DNA of 64,000 bases from Micromonospora okii. Lineage in GTDB: Bacteria > Actinomycetota > Actinomycetes > Mycobacteriales > Micromonosporaceae. Under the pieces are notes generated by a model. The model was given only the letters and a program-made list of their open reading frames with translations. It had not been told where the DNA came from and did not search any database. Where the stretch lies: contig NZ_BBZF01000022.1 of NCBI RefSeq assembly GCF_020884795.1, forward strand, positions 202,356-266,355, in the 5' to 3' direction. Shown here in pieces: positions 17,125 to 24,523 of the stretch (the stretch's first letter is position 1; each line of letters opens with the position of its first letter). The translations under genes and the position numbers were made by a program.

Positions 17125-18718
17125 CCAGTCCCTCGTGCTGCACCTGTTCGCGCCCCGGACCGGCCCGGACCGCGCGGCGGCGCGGGACGAGCTGCTTCGG
17201 CTCTGGGCGGCCTGCGGCACCGCCCTGGGGATGACCGAGTCGATCTCGGGCACCGGCCTACCCGTCGAACCGCCCCCGGCCGAACCGCCCCCGGCCGAAC
17301 CGGCCGGCGCGACGGCCGAGGGGGCGGTGGCCGCCCGGCGCCATCGGACGTACCGGCTCTGGCAGGCGGTGTGGATCGACGACCACGACGTGAGCGTCGT
17401 GTCGGTCGCCCTCGGCGCCACCGGGTCGCCGGCCGCCGACTGGCGGGAGCTGCACGCGCGGTGGAGCGACGCCGTCGCCGGCCTGTCGCCGGAGCGGACG
17501 CTCGGCACGGTCGAGGAGTTCACCGGCCTGTCGGCGGCCCCGGCCGACACCGCCACCGCGCGCGGGCGTCTCGGTCGCGCGGTGGCGGCGCTGCTGCCCG
17601 ACCCGGTCCCCGACGGCGGGCCGCAGGACGCCGTCGCCGCCTGGGCCGGGCGTGGGGCCGCCCTGCGCGACGGGGTCACCCTGTGGCAGACCACCCTGCC
17701 CGGCGGCGACGCGCCGGCCCGCCGGCTGGTGCTGCTCGCCGCCCCGCGACGCGACGCCGAACTGGGCCGGCTCGTCTACACCGACGGGTCGCCCAGCCTC
17801 GCCCCGCTGACCCGGTACCTGCTGCACTCGGTCAAGCTGCGGTACCAGATCAGGGTGTGGCGCGCCGAGCAGCCGCGTACCCGCGCCCTGCTCGACCACG
17901 CCGAGACCGCCATCGGGCAGCTCAGCCGCCTTCTCCTCGGCGCGCCCGGCGGGGCCGACGACCGCGACACCGACCACGCCGAACAGCAGCTCGCCGCCCT
18001 CCAGGCCGACGAGCGGGGCCTCATCGACACCGCCGCGCTGACCAGGATCATGCGTCGCACCGCGCAGATCGCGGCCGGCAACCTCGCCGCCCACGCCGCC
18101 GGCCTGGCCGGCGAGCCGCAGCGCACCGCCCCGCAGCACCCGTTCGCCGCCGACCAGGCCGCCGCGTCCTGGTTCGACCAGCAGCTCGACGACGACCTGA
18201 CCTACCTGGACGCCGCCCGGGACCGCGCCCAGCAGCTCGGCGCGGCGGCCGACCGGGAACTGCGGCGGCGCGGCGACGCCGCCGCCCAGGCCGCCCGCCG
18301 CCGGCAGGAGACCTTCGGGCTGCTCCAGGCCGCCGTCGTCGGCGCGGCGGTCATGTGCCTGACCGCGATCCAGTCCCTGGAGTACAAGCTCCCGCTCGCC
18401 GCGTCGGTGAAGCCGGCCTTCGTCGCCGCGCTCGGCGCGCTGACGTTCCACCTGTCGGCCCGGGCCGTCCGGCTCGCCCGCTCCGGCCACGGCGACCGCC
18501 CGGCCCGCACGCCGGCGCTGGAGTACCTGTCGACCGCCGTGTTCGGCGCGGCGCTCGGCTGGCTCGGCGCGACCTGGACCGTACGGGTCGCGTCCGCGCA
18601 GGTCGCCCCGCCGACGGTGACGATCCGGGCGGCCCTGGCCGGCGCGCTGCTGGCCCTCGCGTGGGCCGCGTGGCGCGCTTGGCGCGGGCGGGCCGCGCGG
18701 CGGCGCGACCCGGCGTAG
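17105..18718 (+). CDS. CATRA-like conflict-system membrane protein
   Basis: A 537-aa protein starting inside the end of the CHAT gene. The N-terminal half is soluble: LVLHLFAPRTGPDR, a short PPPAEPPPAEP linker, then YRLWQAVWIDDHDVSVVSVALG and VEEFTGLSAAP. The middle (about 225-400) is helical, with YLLHSVKLRYQIRVW, LTRIMRRTAQIAAGNL and a long coiled stretch DYLDAARDRAQQLGAA-like to RRRQETFG. The C-terminus has about four membrane helices (LLQAAVVGAAVMCLTAI; FVAALGALTFHLSA; LSTAVFGAALGWLGATW; AALAGALLALAWAAW) and a basic tail. The order, the partner gene and this layout match what is described as the CASPASE/TPR-repeat-associated (CATRA) protein. The membrane helices make it the likely toxic or membrane-acting effector released or triggered by the CHAT protease; this is inference. 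Confidence 0.8.
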   Translation: MTDPPADQSLVLHLFAPRTGPDRAAARDELLRLWAACGTALGMTESISGTGLPVEPPPAEPPPAEPAGATAEGAVAARRHRTYRLWQAVWIDDHDVSVVSVALGATGSPAADWRELHARWSDAVAGLSPERTLGTVEEFTGLSAAPADTATARGRLGRAVAALLPDPVPDGGPQDAVAAWAGRGAALRDGVTLWQTTLPGGDAPARRLVLLAAPRRDAELGRLVYTDGSPSLAPLTRYLLHSVKLRYQIRVWRAEQPRTRALLDHAETAIGQLSRLLLGAPGGADDRDTDHAEQQLAALQADERGLIDTAALTRIMRRTAQIAAGNLAAHAAGLAGEPQRTAPQHPFAADQAAASWFDQQLDDDLTYLDAARDRAQQLGAAADRELRRRGDAAAQAARRRQETFGLLQAAVVGAAVMCLTAIQSLEYKLPLAASVKPAFVAALGALTFHLSARAVRLARSGHGDRPARTPALEYLSTAVFGAALGWLGATWTVRVASAQVAPPTVTIRAALAGALLALAWAAWRAWRGRAARRRDPA

Positions 18719-18752
18719 CCGTCGGGGCGGCCGAGTCGGCTCCCGCGTGCTG

Positions 18753-18896
18753 TCAGTGGATGCGGCGGCCCCGCGCGTCGGGCAGTTCTTCGGCGTATTC
18801 GAGTGGCAGCGGGAGGAACTCGATTCGTGGCGCTGCGCATTGTTTCTGCCGACGCTGACGGCGGATTGCCGAGCGAGCTGTGGGATAGCCGGGCAC
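18753..18896 (-). CDS. Possible small protein downstream of the MFS gene
   Basis: A 47-aa frame from the GTG at 18896 to TGA at 18753, 75 bases after the MFS stop and on the same strand. The second half has mostly G/C-ending codons and reads RIEFLPLPLEYAEELPDARG, whereas the first half is basic and lower in GC. No clear ribosome binding site precedes it. It may be a small hypothetical protein, a peptide precursor or chance. The rest of the 252-bp gap 18719-18970 holds nothing else I can support. Confidence 0.22.
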   Translation of the reverse strand: MPGYPTARSAIRRQRRQKQCAAPRIEFLPLPLEYAEELPDARGRRIH

Positions 18897-18970
18897 TACT
18901 GTATCGCCGCGCGTTCCAATCGCGATGTCACGGAAATCAGCCACCCGAATGCGGTGCCGCGCCGACCCGC

Positions 18971-20188
18971 TCAGGCGGTGGGAAGCGGTTCGGCCGCCGG
19001 TTTCCGCTCGGGGCTCCGGTGCAGGTTGCGCACCGCCGGTACGAGCAACAGGGTCACGCAGCCCAGGGCGCTCACCGCGGTCGCGGCCCCCAGCAGCCGC
19101 TCCCCGCCGATGGCGCCGGAGACCGGGCCGGCGAGCGCCTGACCGATCGGCAGGCTGCCGTTGGAGCCGAACACCTCGTACGCCGTGATGCGGTTCAGCA
19201 TCTCCAGCGGCACCTGGGTCTGCACGCTCGTCTGCCACATCACCGACCAGAACGCCCAGGCCAGGCCGTTGAACGTCGCCGCCGCGAGCAGCATCGGCAG
19301 CGACGCGTGCAGGGCGATGGCCAGGGGCAGCAGGCCGTAGCCGAACATGGCGACCGCGCCGGCGGCCAGTGGCCGGGTGGGCCTGATCCGCAACGCCGCC
19401 AGCCCGCCGAGGATCGTGCCGACGGCGATGGCGGACTGCACCCAGCCGTACGCCTGGGCGCCCAGACGCCCGCTGATCAGCACCGAGCCGACCGGGACCA
19501 GGGGCCCGATCAGGACGATCCCGTACACCGTCCAGACCAGGATCACGCTCCACATCCACGTGCGCGACCGGAACTCCCGCCAGCCCTCGGCCAGGTCGCG
19601 CAGCATCGACGTCTCGGTCCCGGTCGCCGGCGAGACGGTGAGCCGGAGGGCGACCAGGCACACCCCGCTGAGCGCGAAGGTGGCGGCGTCGATCAGGTAC
19701 ACCGGCGCGGCGCCCAGGAACGCGTACAGCACGCCGGCCGCCGCGGGCCCGAGCAGGTGGGCGAAGGAACTCGCGACCTTGATGGCGGCGTTGGCCCGGT
19801 GCAGATCGTCGCTCACCAGCGGCACCATGCTGTTGACGCCCGGCTGGAACATCGCCGCGGCGGCCCCGCTCACGGCCGAGCACACCAGCAGGAGCGCCAA
19901 CGGCGGCGTGCCGACGAAGAACGCGATCGCGATGATCCCCTGCGCGACGACCCGCGCCACGTCCGCGGCGATCATCAACGGGCGGGCGCTGAGCCGGTCG
20001 GCGAGCACCCCGCTGAACAGGATGCAGCCGAGAAAGGGAATCATCCAGGCGGCGAGCCCCAGTCCGACGCCGGTCGTGCCGTAGATCGCCCCGATCGCCA
20101 GCGCTGAGGCCACCGTCAACATGGCATCGCCGAAGGCGGATACCGTGCGGGCTAGGAAGAAATAGGAAAAGTTCTTAGTCCACAGCAC
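18971..20188 (-). CDS. MFS transporter (EntS/MFS_3-like)
   Basis: A 405-aa membrane protein with about 12 helices. It starts at the GTG at 20188 (an in-frame stop lies just upstream, so no longer start is possible) and lacks an obvious Shine-Dalgarno site. The N-terminus NFSYFFLARTVSAFGDAML, the loop GVLADRLSARPLMIAADVARV, and ANAAIKVASSFAHLLGPAAAGVLY are typical of the EntS-like group that exports siderophores, macrolides and other amphiphilic compounds. An ATAA-TCG-TTAT inverted repeat lies just upstream at 20203-20213. It is divergent from the SWIM gene. Exported substrate unknown. Confidence 0.9.
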   Translation of the reverse strand: MLWTKNFSYFFLARTVSAFGDAMLTVASALAIGAIYGTTGVGLGLAAWMIPFLGCILFSGVLADRLSARPLMIAADVARVVAQGIIAIAFFVGTPPLALLLVCSAVSGAAAAMFQPGVNSMVPLVSDDLHRANAAIKVASSFAHLLGPAAAGVLYAFLGAAPVYLIDAATFALSGVCLVALRLTVSPATGTETSMLRDLAEGWREFRSRTWMWSVILVWTVYGIVLIGPLVPVGSVLISGRLGAQAYGWVQSAIAVGTILGGLAALRIRPTRPLAAGAVAMFGYGLLPLAIALHASLPMLLAAATFNGLAWAFWSVMWQTSVQTQVPLEMLNRITAYEVFGSNGSLPIGQALAGPVSGAIGGERLLGAATAVSALGCVTLLLVPAVRNLHRSPERKPAAEPLPTA

Positions 20189-20202
20189 CGGGCCAGCGAA
20201 TC

Positions 20203-20213
20203 ATAATCGTTAT
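20203..20213. promoter_or_regulatory. Small AT-rich inverted repeat upstream of the MFS gene
   Basis: ATAA-TCG-TTAT lies 15 bases before the MFS start in an otherwise GC-rich 231-bp divergent region. The shape is reminiscent of Fur/Zur-family boxes but the arms are only 4 bp. Confidence 0.25.
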
Positions 20214-20405
20214 TGTCCTGCCACCCGGAACTGCCGCGAGGAAGATTCTCGAACGCCGCTGTCGGGGCGGTCGGGCAGGTTGAGGGGCGTCTTTGTCCGG
20301 TGAGGACGCCGTCGCCTTCGCCCGCCGGGTGTCCACCCCGACGCCCGCGAGCCGGCCGTCGAGGCGTCGAGCCGTGGCCGGGCACGGTGTGTCGCAGGGG
20401 CCTTG

Positions 20406-20411
20406 TAGCGT
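20406..20411 (+). promoter_or_regulatory. -10 box of a leaderless promoter for the SWIM gene
   Basis: TAGCGT ends eight bases before the GTG at 20420, and no ribosome binding site lies between, fitting a leaderless transcript. Confidence 0.4.
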
Positions 20412-20419
20412 CCGGGCCC

Positions 20420-21754
20420 GTGAGCGCCCAACAGACGTACCGCTACCTCGGCTCCTCCGCCCTGCGTGCCGACGGCCTCGCCCTGTCCACCAGCGGCGGG
20501 CCCGCCCCGAACCCCCGGTTCTTCGCCGGCTTCCTCACCACGCCGCAGCCGGCCGCCGTCGGGCTCCTCGCCGTGGCCGAGGTCGCCCGCACCCGCTACT
20601 TCCGGCCGGTCAGCCCGGCCAGCCTCGACCCGGTCGTCACCGGCAGCCGGGACCGGCTGCGGTTCGAGTCGTTCTCCGGCTGCTGCGGCGTCTACGCCCG
20701 CCTCGACGCCCTGCCCGAGGGGCTCGACGGCGACGTCCTGGAGCACGGCACCACCAACGTGGACGTCAACAACCCGCTGCGTCAGGCGCTCGCCCGCGTC
20801 GGCGGCCTCGACCCGCTGCGCCTCTGCGTCGGCCCCGACGACCTCACCGTGGAGACGATGGACGGCGCGGTCGTGGAGAAGAAGGTGCCGCTGCCGTCGC
20901 GCTGGCTGCGCGGCTTCGCCGAGGTGCAGGTCCTCGCCGCCGCGTTCGAGCCGCGGGCGGAGCTCCCGGCCGCCGAGGCGGCGGCGTTCCTGCGCCGGCT
21001 GCCGACCACCGGCGACCGCTCGGTGCTCTGGGCGGTCCCGGCCGGCCGAACGCTGCGGCTGACCTCCCGACCCGTCCCCGGCGCCGTGTGCCTGACCGGT
21101 CCCGCCCGGCTCACGGCCCTGCGCCCGATGCTGCGCTTCGCCCGGAGCCTACGGGTCTACGGGCCCACCGTCGGGGCCGGCTCGGCGCCGACGCCGAGCA
21201 CCTGGGAGCTGGACACCGGGGCGCTGCGGCTCTCGCTCACCCTCTCGCCCGAGCCCTACCGCGGCTTCTCCGGCGAGGGCGCCGCCCTGACCGCGCTGGC
21301 CGGCGACGACGTGGCCGACGACGCCGACCTGATCTCCGCCCTGCTCGCCTGGGACCCGACCGTCGACGTGGACGCGCTGGCCACCGCCGCCGGCCTCGAC
21401 GCCGCCCGGGTCCGGGGCGCCCTCGCCCAGCTCGGCACCGCCGGGCGGGTCGGCTACGACGTCTCCGAGGCGGCCTACTTCCACCGCGTCATGCCGTACG
21501 ACGCCGGCCGGGCCGAGCGGGACAACCCCCGGCTGGTCGGCGCGCGGGCGCTGCTGGAGGCCGGGGCCGTCGACACCGACGCCGCCGGCGCCACCGTGCG
21601 CAGCGGCGACGAGGTCTACCGCGTGCGCCGGCTCCCCGACGACCGGTACACCTGCACCTGCCCCTGGTGGGCCAAGCACCGCGGCCGGCGCGGGCCGTGC
21701 AAGCACGCGCTCGCCACCCGGATGGCCGCCGCCGGCGTGCGGGAGGCGGTGTGA
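20420..21754 (+). CDS. SWIM zinc-finger protein
   Basis: A 444-aa protein. I chose the GTG at 20420 (VSAQQTYRYLGSSALR) because the upstream frame is rich in Arg/Pro and looks non-coding, and because a -10 box lies at the right distance for leaderless initiation. The C-terminus carries the SWIM motif C-T-C, 14 residues, C-K-H (YTCTCPWWAKHRG...GPCKHALA), which binds zinc and contacts DNA or protein in this family. The preceding region includes an all-helical, winged-helix-like segment (DVDALATAAGLDAARVRGALAQLGTAGRV). It overlaps the next gene by four bases (GTGA) and is presumably its partner. Function of the pair is not established. Confidence 0.88.
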   Translation: MSAQQTYRYLGSSALRADGLALSTSGGPAPNPRFFAGFLTTPQPAAVGLLAVAEVARTRYFRPVSPASLDPVVTGSRDRLRFESFSGCCGVYARLDALPEGLDGDVLEHGTTNVDVNNPLRQALARVGGLDPLRLCVGPDDLTVETMDGAVVEKKVPLPSRWLRGFAEVQVLAAAFEPRAELPAAEAAAFLRRLPTTGDRSVLWAVPAGRTLRLTSRPVPGAVCLTGPARLTALRPMLRFARSLRVYGPTVGAGSAPTPSTWELDTGALRLSLTLSPEPYRGFSGEGAALTALAGDDVADDADLISALLAWDPTVDVDALATAAGLDAARVRGALAQLGTAGRVGYDVSEAAYFHRVMPYDAGRAERDNPRLVGARALLEAGAVDTDAAGATVRSGDEVYRVRRLPDDRYTCTCPWWAKHRGRRGPCKHALATRMAAAGVREAV

Positions 21755-24372
21755 AGAGCATGATCCGGCGCCGGGTGGAGCTGGCGGCCGGCGGCCCCAG
21801 CGACCTGTTCGACCTGATCGAGGCCGGTTCGGCCGGCCGGGTCGCCGACGCCCTGGCCGGGCTGGCCGAACAGCGGCGCCGCGCCCTCGGCGTCGAGCTG
21901 ACCGACTGGGTCAGGACGCGGCGTCCCGTCCTCTGGGGCCCGGGCCGGGGCACCGCCCTGGCCGTCGCCGCGGTCGGCTGCCTGCCCACCGCCGCCCAGG
22001 CCGCCGCGCTCCTCGCCCGGCGCGGCGTCACCATCGACGGGGAACGGGCGGCGCGGCTCGTCCGCGCGACCGCCGCCGATCGCGGCGTCGCCTGGCTGCC
22101 CGACCTCGCCCGGCGGTTGGCCGGCAAGCTGGCCCGCGACACCTGGGTCGAGCACTGGCGGTTCGTCGCCGCGCTGCTGCCCGCCGACGCCGAGCCGCCC
22201 GGGGACCGCTTCGTCGAGCTGTGGGTGCGGTCCCTGGCGTGGCCCGAGCGGCACCGTGGCGCGCCGGTGCCGCTGCCCGACCGGCTCCGCGCCGACCCGC
22301 TCCTGCCCGCGCTGCTGCCCCGGCTGTTCGAGATCGACGGCCTCGGCGCGTCGATGACGTTCGACGAGATCGTCTCCAACCGGCAGGACCGCCGGCCCGT
22401 CGTGCTGTCGGCCGCGCTCGCGCAGCTCGCCGCCGAGGGCGTGGTGGCGCGCACCGCCCTGCTCGACGGCGCGGTCGGCCGGCTGCTGCGCGGCGACCGT
22501 CCGGTCGCCCTGCGCGCCTTCACCACCCTGCTCGACCAGCTCCAGCCCACCACCGACGAGGTCGCCGCCCGCGCCACCGACTACCTGCGCCTGCTCGCCG
22601 ACGCGCCCGCCCCCGTGGCGACCGTCGCGCAGAAGGCGCTGCGCGAGCTGCCCGACCTGGAACTGGAGGCGCTCCTCGACACCTCCCGGGAGGTGCTCCT
22701 CCGGCCCGACAAGACGCTGGTGCGCGGGCAGCTCGCCTGGCTCGACCGGCTCGCCCGGCGGCACCGGGACCGGGCGGCGGAGATCGCCGAGGTGATCGCC
22801 GTCGCGGTCGACCACCCCGCCGTCGACCTGCGCGACCGGGCGACCGCGCTGGCCGCCCGGCACGGCCTCGCACCGGTCGCCGGCGGCCCCGCCCGCACCG
22901 CCCCGCGCGGCGACGACCTGCCGCACCCCGGCCCGGCGGCTCCCGCCCCGGCGGCGATCACCGACGTCGACGAGCTGGCCGAGGAGGTCGCCGCGCTGCT
23001 CGGCACCGAGCGAGGCGGCGAGCCCCTCGACCGGATCCTCGACGGCGTGGTGCGCCTCGCGGCGACCGACGGCCCCCGGCTGCGCGCCGCGCTCGCCCCG
23101 GTCCTCGCCCGCCGCCACTGGTCCTGGGCCACCGACCCCCACTGGGACCCGTGCAGCCTCTCCGGCCTCGTCGGCGAGGTGCTGGAGGCCGCCGGCGAGC
23201 CCCGCCCGGCGGCCCCGCAGCCGGGCCGGTGGGCCGCGCTGCTGGCCGCCCTCCGACGCCCCGACCGGTCGGCGGCCCAACCGGAACTCGTCACGACCGA
23301 CCCCCGGCTCAACGCGCCGCACGCCCTGCTCCGGGCCCGCATCGTCGAGATCGGCCACCATCTCGGGGAGCCGGGCCACCCCGGCCTGCTCGCCGCCCCC
23401 ACCTCGACCGACGGCGCGCTGGACCCACTGGCGCTGCTGGAGCGCCTCACCGAGCTCGGCGGGCGTGAGCCCTGGCACTGGGACCTCACCCAGGCGCTGC
23501 TGCGCCTGCCGCCCGGCGTCGACGACGCGCTGGCCGGCAAGGCCGAGGCGCTGGGCACCGCGGGCGGGGACCGGCTCGCCGCCTGGCTGCGCGCCGGCGG
23601 CCTGCCGGACCCGGTGCAGCGCGTCGTCACGCTCGCCCCGCGCGCCCGCAGGAAGGGCTACGACTGGGAGCACGACCAGCTCCCCGCCCGCCGCGTCGCG
23701 GTGGAGCTGCGCCCGCCCGCCGGCTACGACGACCGGTACGGCCTGCTGACCGCCGACCCGCCGCCGCTGCACACCGAGCCCCGCACCTGGGCGCGGCTCT
23801 GGCCGTCGCTGCTGCCCCACCACCGGGGCGTCGTCGCCGCGTACGTGCTGCCGGAGGTGGCCGCCGCCGCGGACATGGACCAGCGCGACGGCGCCCCCGT
23901 GCTGCCGCTGCTCGCCGACTGCGGCGGCGCGGGCGGGGCGGCCGTCGACCTCGCGCTGGCCTACGGCCTCGGCGCCCGCCACGGCGCCGACCGGGTCGCG
24001 GCGCTGGACGCCCTGCTCGCCCTGGCCGGGGCGGGCCGCCTCGACGCCGCCGGGGTGGGCGGGCGGCTCGGCGAGCTGGTCGCCGGGCAGGCCGTGAAGC
24101 TGACCCGGGCGGTCGAGCCGCTGCGTGACGCCGCCACGGTGGGCGCCCCGCTGACCGTGTGGCGGCTGCTGGCCGCCGCGCTGCCGCCGCTGCTCGCCGC
24201 CGGGGCCCCGCCGCGCGGCCTGCCCGACCTGCTCACCCTGGCCACGGAGACGGCCACGGCCACCGGCGTGCGGCTCGGGGTGCCGGGGCTGGCCGAGGTT
24301 GCCGCCCGGGGCGGGTCCACCCGGCTGGTGACCGAGGCGCGCCGCCTGCACCGGGCGCTGGCCGACGGCTGA
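21751..24372 (+). CDS. DUF6493-family protein
   Basis: An 873-aa protein coupled to the SWIM gene through a GTGA overlap; a second possible start is the ATG at 21760. It is almost entirely helical, with HEAT-like stretches (VALRAFTTLLDQLQPTTDEVAARATDYLRLL; LELEALLDTSREVLL; HPAVDLRDRATALAARHGL) and a C-terminal domain (YVLPEVAAAADMDQRDGAPVLPLLADCGG to the end). No catalytic motif or membrane segment is apparent. The pairing of a SWIM protein with a long DUF6493 protein recurs in actinomycetes, which suggests a two-component complex of unknown role. A strong hairpin follows the stop. Confidence 0.82.
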   Translation: MKSMIRRRVELAAGGPSDLFDLIEAGSAGRVADALAGLAEQRRRALGVELTDWVRTRRPVLWGPGRGTALAVAAVGCLPTAAQAAALLARRGVTIDGERAARLVRATAADRGVAWLPDLARRLAGKLARDTWVEHWRFVAALLPADAEPPGDRFVELWVRSLAWPERHRGAPVPLPDRLRADPLLPALLPRLFEIDGLGASMTFDEIVSNRQDRRPVVLSAALAQLAAEGVVARTALLDGAVGRLLRGDRPVALRAFTTLLDQLQPTTDEVAARATDYLRLLADAPAPVATVAQKALRELPDLELEALLDTSREVLLRPDKTLVRGQLAWLDRLARRHRDRAAEIAEVIAVAVDHPAVDLRDRATALAARHGLAPVAGGPARTAPRGDDLPHPGPAAPAPAAITDVDELAEEVAALLGTERGGEPLDRILDGVVRLAATDGPRLRAALAPVLARRHWSWATDPHWDPCSLSGLVGEVLEAAGEPRPAAPQPGRWAALLAALRRPDRSAAQPELVTTDPRLNAPHALLRARIVEIGHHLGEPGHPGLLAAPTSTDGALDPLALLERLTELGGREPWHWDLTQALLRLPPGVDDALAGKAEALGTAGGDRLAAWLRAGGLPDPVQRVVTLAPRARRKGYDWEHDQLPARRVAVELRPPAGYDDRYGLLTADPPPLHTEPRTWARLWPSLLPHHRGVVAAYVLPEVAAAADMDQRDGAPVLPLLADCGGAGGAAVDLALAYGLGARHGADRVAALDALLALAGAGRLDAAGVGGRLGELVAGQAVKLTRAVEPLRDAATVGAPLTVWRLLAAALPPLLAAGAPPRGLPDLLTLATETATATGVRLGVPGLAEVAARGGSTRLVTEARRLHRALADG

Positions 24373-24382
24373 TCCGCCCGCC

Positions 24383-24411
24383 GCCCGGCCCCCGCCGCCG
24401 GGGGGCCGGGC
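24383..24411 (+). terminator. Terminator hairpin after the DUF6493 gene
   Basis: GCCCGGCCCCC (24383-24393) pairs perfectly with 24401-24411 across a 7-base loop, 10 bases after the stop codon. Confidence 0.7.
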
Positions 24412-24418
24412 CGGCGCA

Positions 24419-24448
24419 TTGACATATGGAAGTGCGTGCGATCAGGAT
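24419..24448 (+). promoter_or_regulatory. Promoter of the carboxypeptidase gene
   Basis: A consensus TTGACA (24419-24424), an 18-base spacer and CAGGAT (24443-24448) form a sigma70-type promoter about 75 bases upstream of the ATG at 24524. Confidence 0.6.
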
Positions 24449-24523
24449 GGGCCCACCCGTCGCCGAGGACCTCCGACCCGCCGCGCCGGCCGTCGGTCCG
24501 CGCGCCTTTCGAAAGGTGGCCCG

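Noticed and set aside
13891..17694. Minus-strand open frame of 1267 codons opposite the TPR-CHAT gene
   Set aside because: Its codons mirror the GC-rich third positions of the plus-strand gene. The protein is Arg/Gly/Val-rich without domains, while the plus frame has TPR and CHAT motifs.
24419..24523. Longer start for the M14 carboxypeptidase
   Set aside because: It would put 35 residues before the signal peptide and overlap the promoter; the ATG at 24524 has a ribosome binding site.
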